Part shown: positions 6,079-13,425 of the stretch, in pieces
Numbering within the stretch: position 1 is the first letter of the stretch
Layout of the letters: every line of letters starts with the position of its first letter
Assembly: GCA_025464585.1 (NCBI GenBank)
Contig: JAODGL010000070.1
Span: 1 to 25,359 of the forward strand
Direction of reading: 5' to 3'
DNA: 25,359 bases
DNA from: Methanosarcinales archaeon
GTDB taxonomy: Archaea; Halobacteriota; Syntropharchaeia; Alkanophagales; Methanospirareceae
Position numbers and translations under genes: made by a program
Notes under the pieces: model-generated
Seen by the model: the letters and a program-made list of their open reading frames with translations, nothing else
Told to the model about the DNA's origin: nothing
Database searches by the model: none

Positions 6079-7329
6079 CTATTTATCAACTGGTTCTGTG
6101 AGCAAGAATTCTCTTTCTATAATCTGATTTTTCAATTTTCTCGCAAGCTCGTTCGCTTTTGACCTGTTTGACTGTCTTAATGTTATGTGAACATCTTTAT
6201 CACATATTTTAATGCGTCCCAGGTTGCCTTTGAATGCACCTTCAGGGCATAGAAATATGCAGGCACCGCAGTTGAAACATCCATGCTCGTCAAATCCTTT
6301 TGATTTGGAAAAAGCATTCGTGGGACAGTATTTTTCAACTTCGCATACATCACAATCTACACATTTACCAGCGTCAAAATGTATTTCTAAATCAGTATTT
6401 TGCCACACCGCAGCATAATTGCTCTCTACAAACGGTATTCTATCATGAATATCCGCTATTGGGAGCTTTACCTCTTCATCCATAATCTTAAGGTTAGAAA
6501 ATACTTCGTCGTTAATTACTGGAATTGGGACAGCAATGGAAGTTATGCACTCCGGGCTTGTTGAAGTGATGAACCCACCCATAAATTCCGCATCCATCTC
6601 GTGCATATCAGCAATCACCGAAAGATTCGGTTTTTCTTCGCTACTTCTCGTTCCTTCACCAATTACGTATCCTGCTGCACCATTTACCATTATCTTTGTT
6701 CCAATACCAATTGTTTTTAGCCGCGGGTCGTTTTCCAAAGGGTTAATTTCTCCACTCCCGGTCACGGAAATTTCTTTGTAAGGTCCCTTTAATCCAGTAA
6801 CCGAGAAAATACTTCCCACTTCTCCTTCTTCTGGATTCACGAATCCCATATAATTTTTAAATGCGCTGCGAGTGGTAATCATTCGGGCGAATTGTAAATC
6901 TTCTTTACTTACGCTCCTTTCAATTATTTTATCGTTGGTTTTTACTTTCACTTCTATTTGTTTACCTTCCACTATTTCGCGAAATAGATGCCCGCCTCCG
7001 TACTCATGGTTTGCACGGGCTGTTCCGTAAACGAATACATCCACAATACCCAATCTTTCATTTGGGCATGGACCAGGAAAAGCCGGGATGTTGTTCAACC
7101 AGACCTTATCTGCTCTCTCAAATTCGTTTCTTTCTGCTATGGGGATGGATAAAATTGCTGCCGTGCCGGACATTATAGCACATGTAGCACAGGTTACTAC
7201 ATCTACGCTCTCTGCGGTAACCGGCTCTTCATTTCTTACCATCTGCTTAAATTCTTCTGCGGTAAGAACAACTGCTTCTCCTTTTTTTATTTTCTCGTTT
7301 ATCCCTGCTATGGTCTTTCTCTTATCCAT
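6079..7329 (-). CDS. comF: DUF39-ferredoxin protein, methanogenesis marker 16 / ComF type (candidate sulfoacetaldehyde thiolation enzyme)
   Basis: The 416-aa protein has an N-terminal DUF39 domain (about 1-310) with VVTCATCAIMSGT (C47, C50) and PGPCPNERLG (C88). A C-terminal pair of [4Fe-4S] motifs follows: CVDCDVCEVEKYCP (C323, 326, 329, 335) and CFNCGACIFLCP (C351, 354, 357, 361). DUF39 proteins insert sulfur into aldehydes; the homocysteine-forming ones carry CBS domains and use a separate ferredoxin. A direct DUF39-ferredoxin fusion without CBS is the marker-16 type. To my recollection its M. jannaschii homologue was reported to convert sulfoacetaldehyde to CoM (ComF). Position directly before comA supports this. 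The frame extends upstream to 7458, but ATG 7329 avoids overlap with the reductase gene and fits the family start (MDKRKTIAGINEKI). Alternative: aspartate-semialdehyde sulfurtransferase. Confidence 0.82.
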   Translation of the reverse strand: MDKRKTIAGINEKIKKGEAVVLTAEEFKQMVRNEEPVTAESVDVVTCATCAIMSGTAAILSIPIAERNEFERADKVWLNNIPAFPGPCPNERLGIVDVFVYGTARANHEYGGGHLFREIVEGKQIEVKVKTNDKIIERSVSKEDLQFARMITTRSAFKNYMGFVNPEEGEVGSIFSVTGLKGPYKEISVTGSGEINPLENDPRLKTIGIGTKIMVNGAAGYVIGEGTRSSEEKPNLSVIADMHEMDAEFMGGFITSTSPECITSIAVPIPVINDEVFSNLKIMDEEVKLPIADIHDRIPFVESNYAAVWQNTDLEIHFDAGKCVDCDVCEVEKYCPTNAFSKSKGFDEHGCFNCGACIFLCPEGAFKGNLGRIKICDKDVHITLRQSNRSKANELARKLKNQIIEREFLLTEPVDK

Positions 7330-7373
7330 CTGTTTTATTATAAACCCCTGGCATTTTGCACCTCGATTTTTCT

Positions 7374-8132
7374 TCACTTCAGCCTTCTCGTGTGGATACC
7401 GCATTCCCCTCCACACTTGCTCGTCCCCTTCCACCTCCCTTCTCTCTCCTCCTGCCAATCGTATACCGGAGAAGTGCAGGGTTCACAACCAATAGATCTT
7501 ATCAGCCTCCCGTCCGGGAAAACCCTGTTATACCATGGATGCAACTCTACACCCTTCGCTTCAAGATACCCCCGAACTTCCTCTTCAGTCCAGTTTAATA
7601 TCGGGTTCACCTTCACCAAACCGCGGAATTCTATCTCCTTGTAATCCTTTCTTGTCCTCCCTTCTGTATTTCTCAGACCACAAACCCACGCATCGAGGTC
7701 CTTAACAGCTTCTTTCGCCGGTTCAACCTTCAATAGTTCACAACATCTATCAGGGGCAACTTCGTAAATCTTCTTTCCGTAAACCGTTTCCACCTCAGCA
7801 CTCTCTTTCTCAAACCTCCACGCTGGCAACAGCTTCACGTTTATTCCATTTCCGCTCAACACAGGCGGGACATCCCTCGCCACCATGTACACCGTAACGT
7901 TTAGATTTAACCGCTTGTTCATCCTCACCAGGTATTCAAAGGTCTCCTTCGGCTTGAAAATGGTCATTATCGAAAACACCGGAATCTCAGGATGAACTTC
8001 CCTTGCGAGGAGGACCGTTGCCATACTGTCCTTCCCGAAAGAACAAGCAACCGCTATCCTTCGGTAGTTTTTCACCGCATCCCTTATGATTTTCTCTGAA
8101 TGCGCTATCTTATCCAGCATTTTTTTATACAT
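7374..8132 (-). CDS. cysH: Assimilatory APS/PAPS reductase family protein (CysH-like, 4Fe-4S type)
   Basis: This adenine-nucleotide alpha-hydrolase-fold protein has the PP-loop SFGKDS at 31-36. Four candidate [4Fe-4S] ligands are the pair C130-C131 (DRCCELLKVEP) and C216/C219 (IGCEPCT). The C-terminal KCGGECGIHT carries the catalytic cysteine (C244). This pattern is that of APS reductases and some PAPS reductases, which reduce activated sulfate to sulfite. Length is 252 aa. It heads the minus-strand cluster with comF, comA, comB and comDE downstream, so its likely role is sulfite supply to ComA and sulfide formation. The TATA-like box at 8154-8147 places transcription close to or just inside the annotated ATG (8132); M5 (ATG 8120) is an alternative leaderless start. 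No sulfurylase or APS kinase is in the window. Confidence 0.88.
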   Translation of the reverse strand: MYKKMLDKIAHSEKIIRDAVKNYRRIAVACSFGKDSMATVLLAREVHPEIPVFSIMTIFKPKETFEYLVRMNKRLNLNVTVYMVARDVPPVLSGNGINVKLLPAWRFEKESAEVETVYGKKIYEVAPDRCCELLKVEPAKEAVKDLDAWVCGLRNTEGRTRKDYKEIEFRGLVKVNPILNWTEEEVRGYLEAKGVELHPWYNRVFPDGRLIRSIGCEPCTSPVYDWQEEREGRWKGTSKCGGECGIHTRRLK

Positions 8133-8146
8133 AATTACCTTATCAG

Positions 8147-8196
8147 TATTTAAATTTTTCTATTTTGTCCATTAAATTGCCTAATTGTATAATATC
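8147..8196 (-). promoter_or_regulatory. Promoter region of the cysH-com cluster; copy 2 of the duplicated 50-nt element
   Basis: This element is identical to 3191-3240 at 49 of 50 positions. It ends on the minus strand in GAAAAATTTAAATA (TATA-like TTTAAATA at 8154-8147) 14 nt before the cysH-like ATG. The similarity resumes in the first coding bases (ATGTATAAAAAAATG), so the copied unit covered promoter and start codon. Confidence 0.65.
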
Positions 8197-8252
8197 AAAC
8201 GGGTCGCATTTACATACGGTACGTCCGTCCCCATAGAGGGGGCATAAAACCT

Positions 8253-8290
8253 GTTTCTTTGATCAAACTTTCTTTGTGAAAGAAAGTTTG
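8253..8290 (+). repeat. 38-nt hairpin-forming repeat, copy B
   Basis: CAAACTTTCTTT (8264-8275) and AAAGAAAGTTTG (8279-8290) are perfect inverted arms around GTG; flanking T8263-A8291 extends the stem to 13 bp. Together with the 11 bases before it, it matches copy A at 4488-4525 (opposite strand). It lies in the cysH/aconitase divergent intergenic region, just before a TATA-like GTATAAGTA (8294-8302). Confidence 0.55.
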
Positions 8291-8293
8291 AAG

Positions 8294-8302
8294 GTATAAG
8301 TA
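8294..8302 (+). promoter_or_regulatory. Candidate aconitase TATA box
   Basis: GTATAAGTA ends 23 nt before the ATG at 8326. There is no ribosome binding site before that ATG, so a leaderless transcript starting at or near the ATG fits the archaeal TATA-to-start spacing. Confidence 0.4.
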
Positions 8303-8325
8303 AAGGATAATTCTGTATCATTAAC

Positions 8326-10263
8326 ATGCTTAGAACAGTAGCAGAAAAGATAATTAACGAGCATATAGTAGAGGGCAAACCGGCTCCGGGGGAAGAGGTT
8401 GCTTTGAAGATTGACCAGACGCTTACGCAAGATGCAACGGGAACCGTGACTTACCTGCAGTTTGAGGCGATAGGCATACCCAGGGTAAGAACAGAACTGA
8501 GCGTTAGTTATGTTGACCACAACACGCTGCAAACAGACTTCAAAAACGCTGATGACCATAGATACCTGCAATCCGTTGCTATGAGATACGGTTTGTATTT
8601 CTCACGTCCTGGTAATGGCATCTGCCACCAGCTCCACCTGGAAAGATTTGCTCGTCCTGGTAAGACGCTGATAGGTTCGGATAGCCATACGCCTACTGCC
8701 GGTGGTATATCTTCATTTGCCATCGGCGCCGGTGGTCTGGATGTAGCAGTTGCCATGGCAGGTATGCCATATAGACTAAAGTATCCAAGGATACTGGGAA
8801 TAAAACTCACCGGAAAACTTCCTGATTGGGTTTCAGCCAAGGATGTCATACTGGAAGTCCTTCGCAGGTTAGACGTCAAAGGCGGGAAGGGAAAAGTGCT
8901 GGAGTACTTTGGTCCCGGGGTGGAGACCCTTAGCGTTCCAGAACGAGCAACAATAGCCAATATGGGTACCGAAACAGGAGCAACGACAAGCATATTTCCA
9001 AGTGACGGAGTGACAAGGGCTTTCCTGGAAGCACAGGAACGTGGCGACCAGTGGATTCCTCTTGAAGCAGATGCCGGTGCAGAATATGATGAATTCATGG
9101 AGATAAATCTGAGCGAATTAGAGCCGTTAGTTGCTCTTCCTCACAGCCCGGGAAATGTCAAGCCGGTGAGTGAGATTGCAGGGATGGAGGTGCAGCAAGT
9201 GGCGATTGGCTCCTGTACCAACTCCTCGCTACATGACCTCAAAATAGTAGCAAACATACTGAAAGGGCATACCATTGCGGATAATCTGCATCTCACTATA
9301 AATCCTGGTTCGAGGCAGGTGGTGGAACATCTCATTGAGAGCGGTGAGATGCAGTATCTTGTAGCTGCGGGTGCTCGGATACTTGAAAATACCTGTGGTC
9401 CATGCATAGGTATGGGTGCTGCTCCTCCTTCGCAGGGTATATCCATACGAACATTTAACAGGAACTTCGAGGGGAGGAGTGGAACAAAGGATGCGCAGAT
9501 ATACCTCGTGAGTCCTGAAGTTGCAGCCGCGACAGCAATTCGAGGCGTTATCACAGACCCACGTGAGTTAGGCGATTATCCAGAGATAGAGATGCCTAAG
9601 CGGTTTATCATCAATGATAACATGTTCATATCTCCGCTTCCACCCGATGAATCAGTCAAAGTGAAGTTCGTAAGGGGACCAAACATTAAGCCACTGCCTG
9701 ATTTCCCCCGGCTCCCTGATACGCTGAAAGGAGAAGTGCTCATTAAGGTTGGGGATAATGTCACAACGGACCACATCATGCCTGCGGGCGCGAAAATCAT
9801 ACCGCTGAGGAGCAACATACCTGAGATCTCGAAGCATGTTTTTGAGCCGGTTGACCCCAGTTTCCCCCATCGGGCTTTGGAGCAGGGTGGTGGATTCATA
9901 ATAGGGGGTGAGAACTACGGGCAGGGCTCGAGCAGAGAGCATGCCGCACTTGCACCCAAATATCTGGGAATTAAGGCGGTCATTGTAAAGTCGTTCGCTC
10001 GCATCCACCTCGCGAACCTGGTAAACTTTGGAATAGTGCCTTTGACATTTAAGCATCTCGAAGACTACGATTCCATAGATATAGGGGATAATTTAGAAGT
10101 AGCCGTAGGGAATTTGGAGCGTGAACAGGCGGTGGTCAGACTCAGAAATCTGACACGAGATATTGAAATCGAACTTATGCACTCTCTTTCACAACTTGAT
10201 GCCGAGATATTGAAAGCTGGGGGTAAACTGCCCTGGGTAAAGACAAAGGTTAGGAAAAGATAG
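8326..10263 (+). CDS. acn: Aconitate hydratase (short, bacterial/archaeal putative-aconitase type)
   Basis: Aconitase interconverts citrate and isocitrate, here presumably for 2-oxoglutarate and glutamate synthesis by a partial TCA cycle. The 645-aa protein shows SDSHTPTAGG and the cluster cysteines C297 (IGSCTNSS), C357 and C360 (ENTCGPCIGMG). The C-terminal swivel domain carries TTDHIMPAG and GGENYGQGSSREHAALAP with the substrate-binding SSRE. It is shorter than AcnA/AcnB (about 850-900 aa) and resembles the ~640-aa class found in deltaproteobacteria, Aquificae and some methane-cycling archaea. The all-cysteine ligand set argues against isopropylmalate isomerase, as does the single-chain layout. 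It is monocistronic: divergent from cysH and followed by a decayed toxin-antitoxin region. Confidence 0.96.
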   Translation: MLRTVAEKIINEHIVEGKPAPGEEVALKIDQTLTQDATGTVTYLQFEAIGIPRVRTELSVSYVDHNTLQTDFKNADDHRYLQSVAMRYGLYFSRPGNGICHQLHLERFARPGKTLIGSDSHTPTAGGISSFAIGAGGLDVAVAMAGMPYRLKYPRILGIKLTGKLPDWVSAKDVILEVLRRLDVKGGKGKVLEYFGPGVETLSVPERATIANMGTETGATTSIFPSDGVTRAFLEAQERGDQWIPLEADAGAEYDEFMEINLSELEPLVALPHSPGNVKPVSEIAGMEVQQVAIGSCTNSSLHDLKIVANILKGHTIADNLHLTINPGSRQVVEHLIESGEMQYLVAAGARILENTCGPCIGMGAAPPSQGISIRTFNRNFEGRSGTKDAQIYLVSPEVAAATAIRGVITDPRELGDYPEIEMPKRFIINDNMFISPLPPDESVKVKFVRGPNIKPLPDFPRLPDTLKGEVLIKVGDNVTTDHIMPAGAKIIPLRSNIPEISKHVFEPVDPSFPHRALEQGGGFIIGGENYGQGSSREHAALAPKYLGIKAVIVKSFARIHLANLVNFGIVPLTFKHLEDYDSIDIGDNLEVAVGNLEREQAVVRLRNLTRDIEIELMHSLSQLDAEILKAGGKLPWVKTKVRKR

Positions 10264-10286
10264 GAAAATAAGAAGGGGGGGTGTAA

Positions 10287-10614
10287 AAGGATGGTCAGGA
10301 AACATTTTGGAGAGAACAGGGGTTCATCCATAGGGATGTTGACATTTGCATAGTTAAGCCATTAGAAGGCATTTTAGATGCCATTTACAGTAAACTCGGA
10401 GGGAAATACGATATAAAAGTGTTTGAGAATTTGCCGCTATATATAAAAATGGAAAGGAGAACTGATAAGAAGGTTCAATGGTCTGAGGAACGCCATTGTT
10501 CATAAATATAACCGGTTGGATTTGGATGCGATTCAGAGGGGGTTGAGCAAAATAGAAGAGCTGTATGGTGTATTGGACAAAATAGTGGAAGTTGTTGAGA
10601 TTTCGAGCAATTAA
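10287..10614 (+). pseudogene. Degraded MNT nucleotidyltransferase / HEPN toxin-antitoxin remnant
   Basis: Two partial reading frames overlap here. The first (10287-10505) has no usable start and contains DVDICIVKPLEGILDAIYSK then KYDIKVFENLPLYIKME, matching the DxD half and following segment of minimal nucleotidyltransferases. The glycine-serine part just upstream (HFGENRGSSIG) is in a different frame, which points to a frameshift. The second frame (10447-10614) reads RRFNGLRNAIVHKYNRLDLD and then a helical end (GLSKIEELYGVLDKIVEVVE), the C-terminal half of a HepT/DUF86-like HEPN protein with the RNxxxH motif. Both lack their N-termini. The region fills the 389-bp gap between aconitase and methionine synthase; I see no intact gene in it. 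Confidence 0.72.
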
Positions 10615-10652
10615 ATGCAAATTGAATTGAAAGAGAAAAAATAACTTATAAT

Positions 10653-11690
10653 CTAATAAAAATCCGCTATCCCCTCAGACGTGTTCTTCAAGACCAAATA
10701 CGCCAGTTCCTGATTAGGAAAAGGACCCAATCCACAGTCCGGTCCCACATATTTTATTCGTTCGCCAAAAATAGAATACGCCTTCTCCAGCCGCTTCTTT
10801 ACCCTCTCTGGACTGTTATACTCATTAACTATGGTTTCCAAAACGCCCTTATCCTTAAATGCGTTTGTATGGTGTATCTCATCGTATTCCGCAGCCATAC
10901 TGAGTATATCAGTCCTTGAGACGCCGATGCGCAGGAATTTATCAGATTTGTCGAGTTGTTTCTTATCTATCAGCGTTAAAAGAGAAGGATTTGCTGCGGA
11001 TTCCAGCCCTATCACTTTTATCCCCTCCACCTGGCACACGGTATCATAAAAGATAGGAGAGTGGAGGTGTATTTGTGTATCAACCCCTTCTCGGAACGCA
11101 TATTCGGAAGCGAGTTCGAGTGCGGTGATTACGCCCTCCTCTTCTATACGCGGGTCTAATCCCAAGCTCGGCTCGTCTATTGATGCACATTTTACTTCGT
11201 AATTTCGGTTCCCCTTCGCTTCTTCTATTGCATACTTTATAAACCTACCTACGGATTTCGCGAGGTTCGATAATATGTCAATATACACAGGAGGCGGAAA
11301 TTGGTTGTAATATAACTCTATTGGACCAGTGACGCATATCCGGAGTTTAAGTTTTTCGCCTTTCTTTTCCGCATACTCCTTCGCCATTCCCTCCAGGGCA
11401 TCCATCTCGACCATCTTTGCCTCTTCTTCTCTTATAAGCAGTGGCGCTTCTGTTCTCTCCTCGTCCATGATTGGTCCGATAAATTGAGAGATCATATTTT
11501 GAAATTGTGGATAGTTAGGGACTTCAACACCAGCATTTATCTTCTGCCACATTGCATCTTTTATTATATCGTAGAGCTTGCCTTTGTAGCGGGGAAGTTC
11601 AACCTTAGCAAAGGCTTCTCTTAGCCATTCCTTTGTTCTTCCTTCGGGCAATGGATAACTGCCAATGTCATCGAATATCGCTCTTTTCAT
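10653..11690 (-). CDS. Cobalamin-independent-type methionine synthase (archaeal MetE catalytic-domain protein)
   Basis: The 345-aa protein corresponds to the C-terminal catalytic barrel of MetE: SYPLP near the N-terminus, CVTGPIELY, ASIDEPSLGLDP, QIHLHSP and the closing KYVGPDCGLGPFP. The HxH, the glutamate and the GPDCG cysteine match the zinc-binding set. Short archaeal MetE proteins lack the N-terminal barrel and transfer a methyl group to homocysteine, in methanogens with a corrinoid such as methylcobalamin as donor. The in vivo donor is unknown here. The start is ATG 11690, with GGAAAG upstream. It is divergent from the PfkB gene over a 73-bp AT-rich spacer. Together with Asd and the DUF39 protein it suggests methionine synthesis in this organism. 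Confidence 0.9.
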   Translation of the reverse strand: MKRAIFDDIGSYPLPEGRTKEWLREAFAKVELPRYKGKLYDIIKDAMWQKINAGVEVPNYPQFQNMISQFIGPIMDEERTEAPLLIREEEAKMVEMDALEGMAKEYAEKKGEKLKLRICVTGPIELYYNQFPPPVYIDILSNLAKSVGRFIKYAIEEAKGNRNYEVKCASIDEPSLGLDPRIEEEGVITALELASEYAFREGVDTQIHLHSPIFYDTVCQVEGIKVIGLESAANPSLLTLIDKKQLDKSDKFLRIGVSRTDILSMAAEYDEIHHTNAFKDKGVLETIVNEYNSPERVKKRLEKAYSIFGERIKYVGPDCGLGPFPNQELAYLVLKNTSEGIADFY

Positions 11691-11763
11691 TCTTCTTTCC
11701 GCATTTGTTGAATACGTAGGATTAAATAAATAACTATGTAATTTTTAAAATTTAAATTAGTCT
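11691..11763. promoter_or_regulatory. Divergent promoter spacer, methionine synthase / PfkB kinase
   Basis: This 73-bp spacer is strongly AT-rich and holds ATTAAATAAATAAC (11723-11736), which can serve as a TATA-like box about 30-40 nt before the PfkB ATG, and its complement TTATTTATTTAAT for the opposite gene. No longer repeat is seen. Confidence 0.35.
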
Positions 11764-12765
11764 ATGGCAGTTAAGCAAAAAGGAGCGCTTGCGGAGAGGG
11801 GAAAAGCAGATTTTGACGTGGTTCTCATAGGCGATGTGTTCTATGACATAGCCACGATGCCAGTTCGAGATTATCCAGAGCGTGACAAGCAGATAGGCTG
11901 TGAATTTATGCTCAGCATAGGCGGTCAAGCAGGGAACTGCGCTGCTGCATCTGCTTCCTTAGGATTGAAAACTGCTCTTATTTGCAAGACCGCTGATGAT
12001 GTACTTTCGAGATGGATAATATCGGAGTTACAGAAATTGGGCGTCATCTGCTTCGTCAGGGTAGCTAAAAAGGAAGAGTTTTCGCATCCGGGGATAACGG
12101 TCAGCATATCCTTTGAAGACGGTAGCAGGTCAATGCTGTCAGACCGCGGAGCAAATTTAGACCTTAAGGAAGGAGATGTAGATTTTGAACTGCTGAAGAA
12201 CACAAGATTTTTGATGCGTGCTGGTCACTGGAACACCGAAGGTCTTTTCGCGACAAATGATAAAATACTCCGCGTTGCAAAATCCGCAGGCGTTTATACC
12301 GGTGTAGATATAGGGTGGAGTGCATACCTTGGGTGGACTGAATCAGCAAGACAGACCGTTTTTGATCTCCTTCCTTTTACGGATTTCCTCTTTGTTAACG
12401 AAGCGGAGATAAAAAGGTTGAGTGGGAGAGAGCATGAATTATTAGAAAGAGGATGTGAAAACGTGATTGTTCATAGAGGTGCAGATGGCTCTTCATGGAT
12501 AACTCACGACTTTGAGATTAACTGTCCTGCGTTTGAAGTGAAGCCGGTAAGCCCAACTGGTGTGGGAGATGTGTTCAACGCAGGCTTTATATACGCCTTC
12601 CTGGATGGGAAGAGCGAAAAGGAGTGCTTAAAATTTGCTAATGCCTGCGCTGCCGCACATATAAGTAAAAAGAGATTGAGAAATATATATCCTACAATAA
12701 AGGATGTGGAAATGTTACATGCCATTGACTTCGAAAAGGAGGTAACTTTAAATAGTGTTGCTTAA
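11764..12765 (+). CDS. PfkB/ribokinase family sugar kinase
   Basis: A 333-aa cytoplasmic ATP-dependent kinase. The N-terminal substrate motif is seen as SIGGQAGNCAAASASLGL. The C-terminal PfkB signature is PTGVGDVFNAGFIYAFLDG, where the aspartate of GVGD is the catalytic base and the usual GAGD has Val instead of Ala. DIGWSAYLGW and FLFVNEAEIKRLSG are family core segments. The substrate (a sugar, sugar phosphate or nucleoside) cannot be assigned from sequence. ATG 11764 is used; the conserved domain begins about residue 18 (FDVVLIGDVFYD). It is followed by pdaD 57 bp downstream on the same strand, but a candidate promoter separates them. Confidence 0.9.
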   Translation: MAVKQKGALAERGKADFDVVLIGDVFYDIATMPVRDYPERDKQIGCEFMLSIGGQAGNCAAASASLGLKTALICKTADDVLSRWIISELQKLGVICFVRVAKKEEFSHPGITVSISFEDGSRSMLSDRGANLDLKEGDVDFELLKNTRFLMRAGHWNTEGLFATNDKILRVAKSAGVYTGVDIGWSAYLGWTESARQTVFDLLPFTDFLFVNEAEIKRLSGREHELLERGCENVIVHRGADGSSWITHDFEINCPAFEVKPVSPTGVGDVFNAGFIYAFLDGKSEKECLKFANACAAAHISKKRLRNIYPTIKDVEMLHAIDFEKEVTLNSVA

Positions 12766-12767
12766 CT

Positions 12768-12794
12768 ATATGTATACTAACAGGGGTGCACCCC
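12768..12794 (+). promoter_or_regulatory. Candidate pdaD promoter with GGGGTGCACCCC palindrome
   Basis: ACTATATGTATAC (12768-12780) resembles a TATA box. It is followed at once by the perfect 12-bp palindrome GGGGTGCACCCC (12783-12794), between that box and the expected start site near 12800. This position suits a repressor operator; the GC-rich palindrome stands out in an AT-rich spacer. Confidence 0.45.
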
Positions 12795-12822
12795 AAGGTA
12801 TTGAGCAATTACTAAGCAATAG

Positions 12823-13353
12823 ATGTCAGAAATGGAGAAAGAAAGATTGATACCAAAGGCGTTTTTCGTTACTTCCGGCGCGGGTATGGACACCGAGCAA
12901 GCTAACGCTTTCGACCTCGCTCTCTGCGATGCTGGTATAGGCGAATGCAATTTGGTAGAGGTTTCATCCATACTGCCCGCGAAAGCAGTGGAAACAGAGC
13001 GAGACAAAGTGACGCAAATACCCGGCGAAATAACCTACTGCGTGATGTCAAGAGCAGATGGCAAGGCAGGCGAGATCATTGGTGCTGGTATAGGATACGG
13101 CTGGATAGTGAAAGGAAATGATGAAGTGGTAGAGAAAAAGGACTTCGGTATCATCTGCGAGCATCATGGGCATTATTCAGCAGAATATCTGAAGGAGAAG
13201 ATTAGGGAGAAGTTATACAAGATGACTGAGAGCCGGATTCCTGATAAGAAGATGAAAATAGAGCTGGCGGGAGAGAAGTCAGAAGTGAAATCCGTAGAGG
13301 TAGAAGCGGGTAAATTCGGCTCCGTAATAGTGGCACTGGTGTTTGTAATGTGA
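12823..13353 (+). CDS. pdaD: Pyruvoyl-dependent arginine decarboxylase
   Basis: PdaD converts arginine to agmatine, the precursor of polyamines and of the agmatidine base in archaeal tRNA-Ile2. The 176-aa proenzyme has the self-cleavage site in VEVSSILP: cleavage between S48 and S49 makes the pyruvoyl group on the new alpha-subunit. AFFVTSGAG, GIGECNLVEVSSILP, GAGIGYGWI and EHHGHYS are family segments, and the length is normal (about 160-180 aa). ATG 12823 is the first start; M4 is a close alternative. A palindrome-containing promoter lies 30-55 bp upstream. Confidence 0.95.
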   Translation: MSEMEKERLIPKAFFVTSGAGMDTEQANAFDLALCDAGIGECNLVEVSSILPAKAVETERDKVTQIPGEITYCVMSRADGKAGEIIGAGIGYGWIVKGNDEVVEKKDFGIICEHHGHYSAEYLKEKIREKLYKMTESRIPDKKMKIELAGEKSEVKSVEVEAGKFGSVIVALVFVM

Positions 13354-13380
13354 TTTAAACAGGAACAGAACAAGAAAGGA

Positions 13381-13400
13381 AGCTATACTTTATATACAAT
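13381..13400 (+). promoter_or_regulatory. radA promoter element, identical to one before comDE
   Basis: AGCTATACTTTATATACAAT occurs here and on the minus strand at 4458-4439. The TTTATATA within it lies about 30-37 nt before the radA GTG, suitable as a TATA box. Confidence 0.45.
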
Positions 13401-13425
13401 TAATATTAATAGGTGAAGAGAGAAA

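Noticed and set aside
7330..7458. Upstream extension of the DUF39-ferredoxin frame by 43 codons
   Set aside because: It overlaps the end of the cysH-like gene (ECGIHT region) and adds charged, unconserved sequence; ATG 7329 matches the family start.
8197..8252. GC-rich patch before the aconitase promoter as a riboswitch or small RNA
   Set aside because: Only a weak CCCC/GGGG pairing (about 8229-8242) is visible and it lies upstream of the likely aconitase start site; no known riboswitch core is recognisable.
8508..9098. 196-aa open frame antisense to aconitase
   Set aside because: A shadow frame over a strongly conserved enzyme with no protein features of its own.
10354..10620. 88-aa open frame on the minus strand in the aconitase/metE gap
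   Set aside because: The plus strand of the same bases encodes MNT and HEPN motifs; the minus-strand frame shows no recognisable features.
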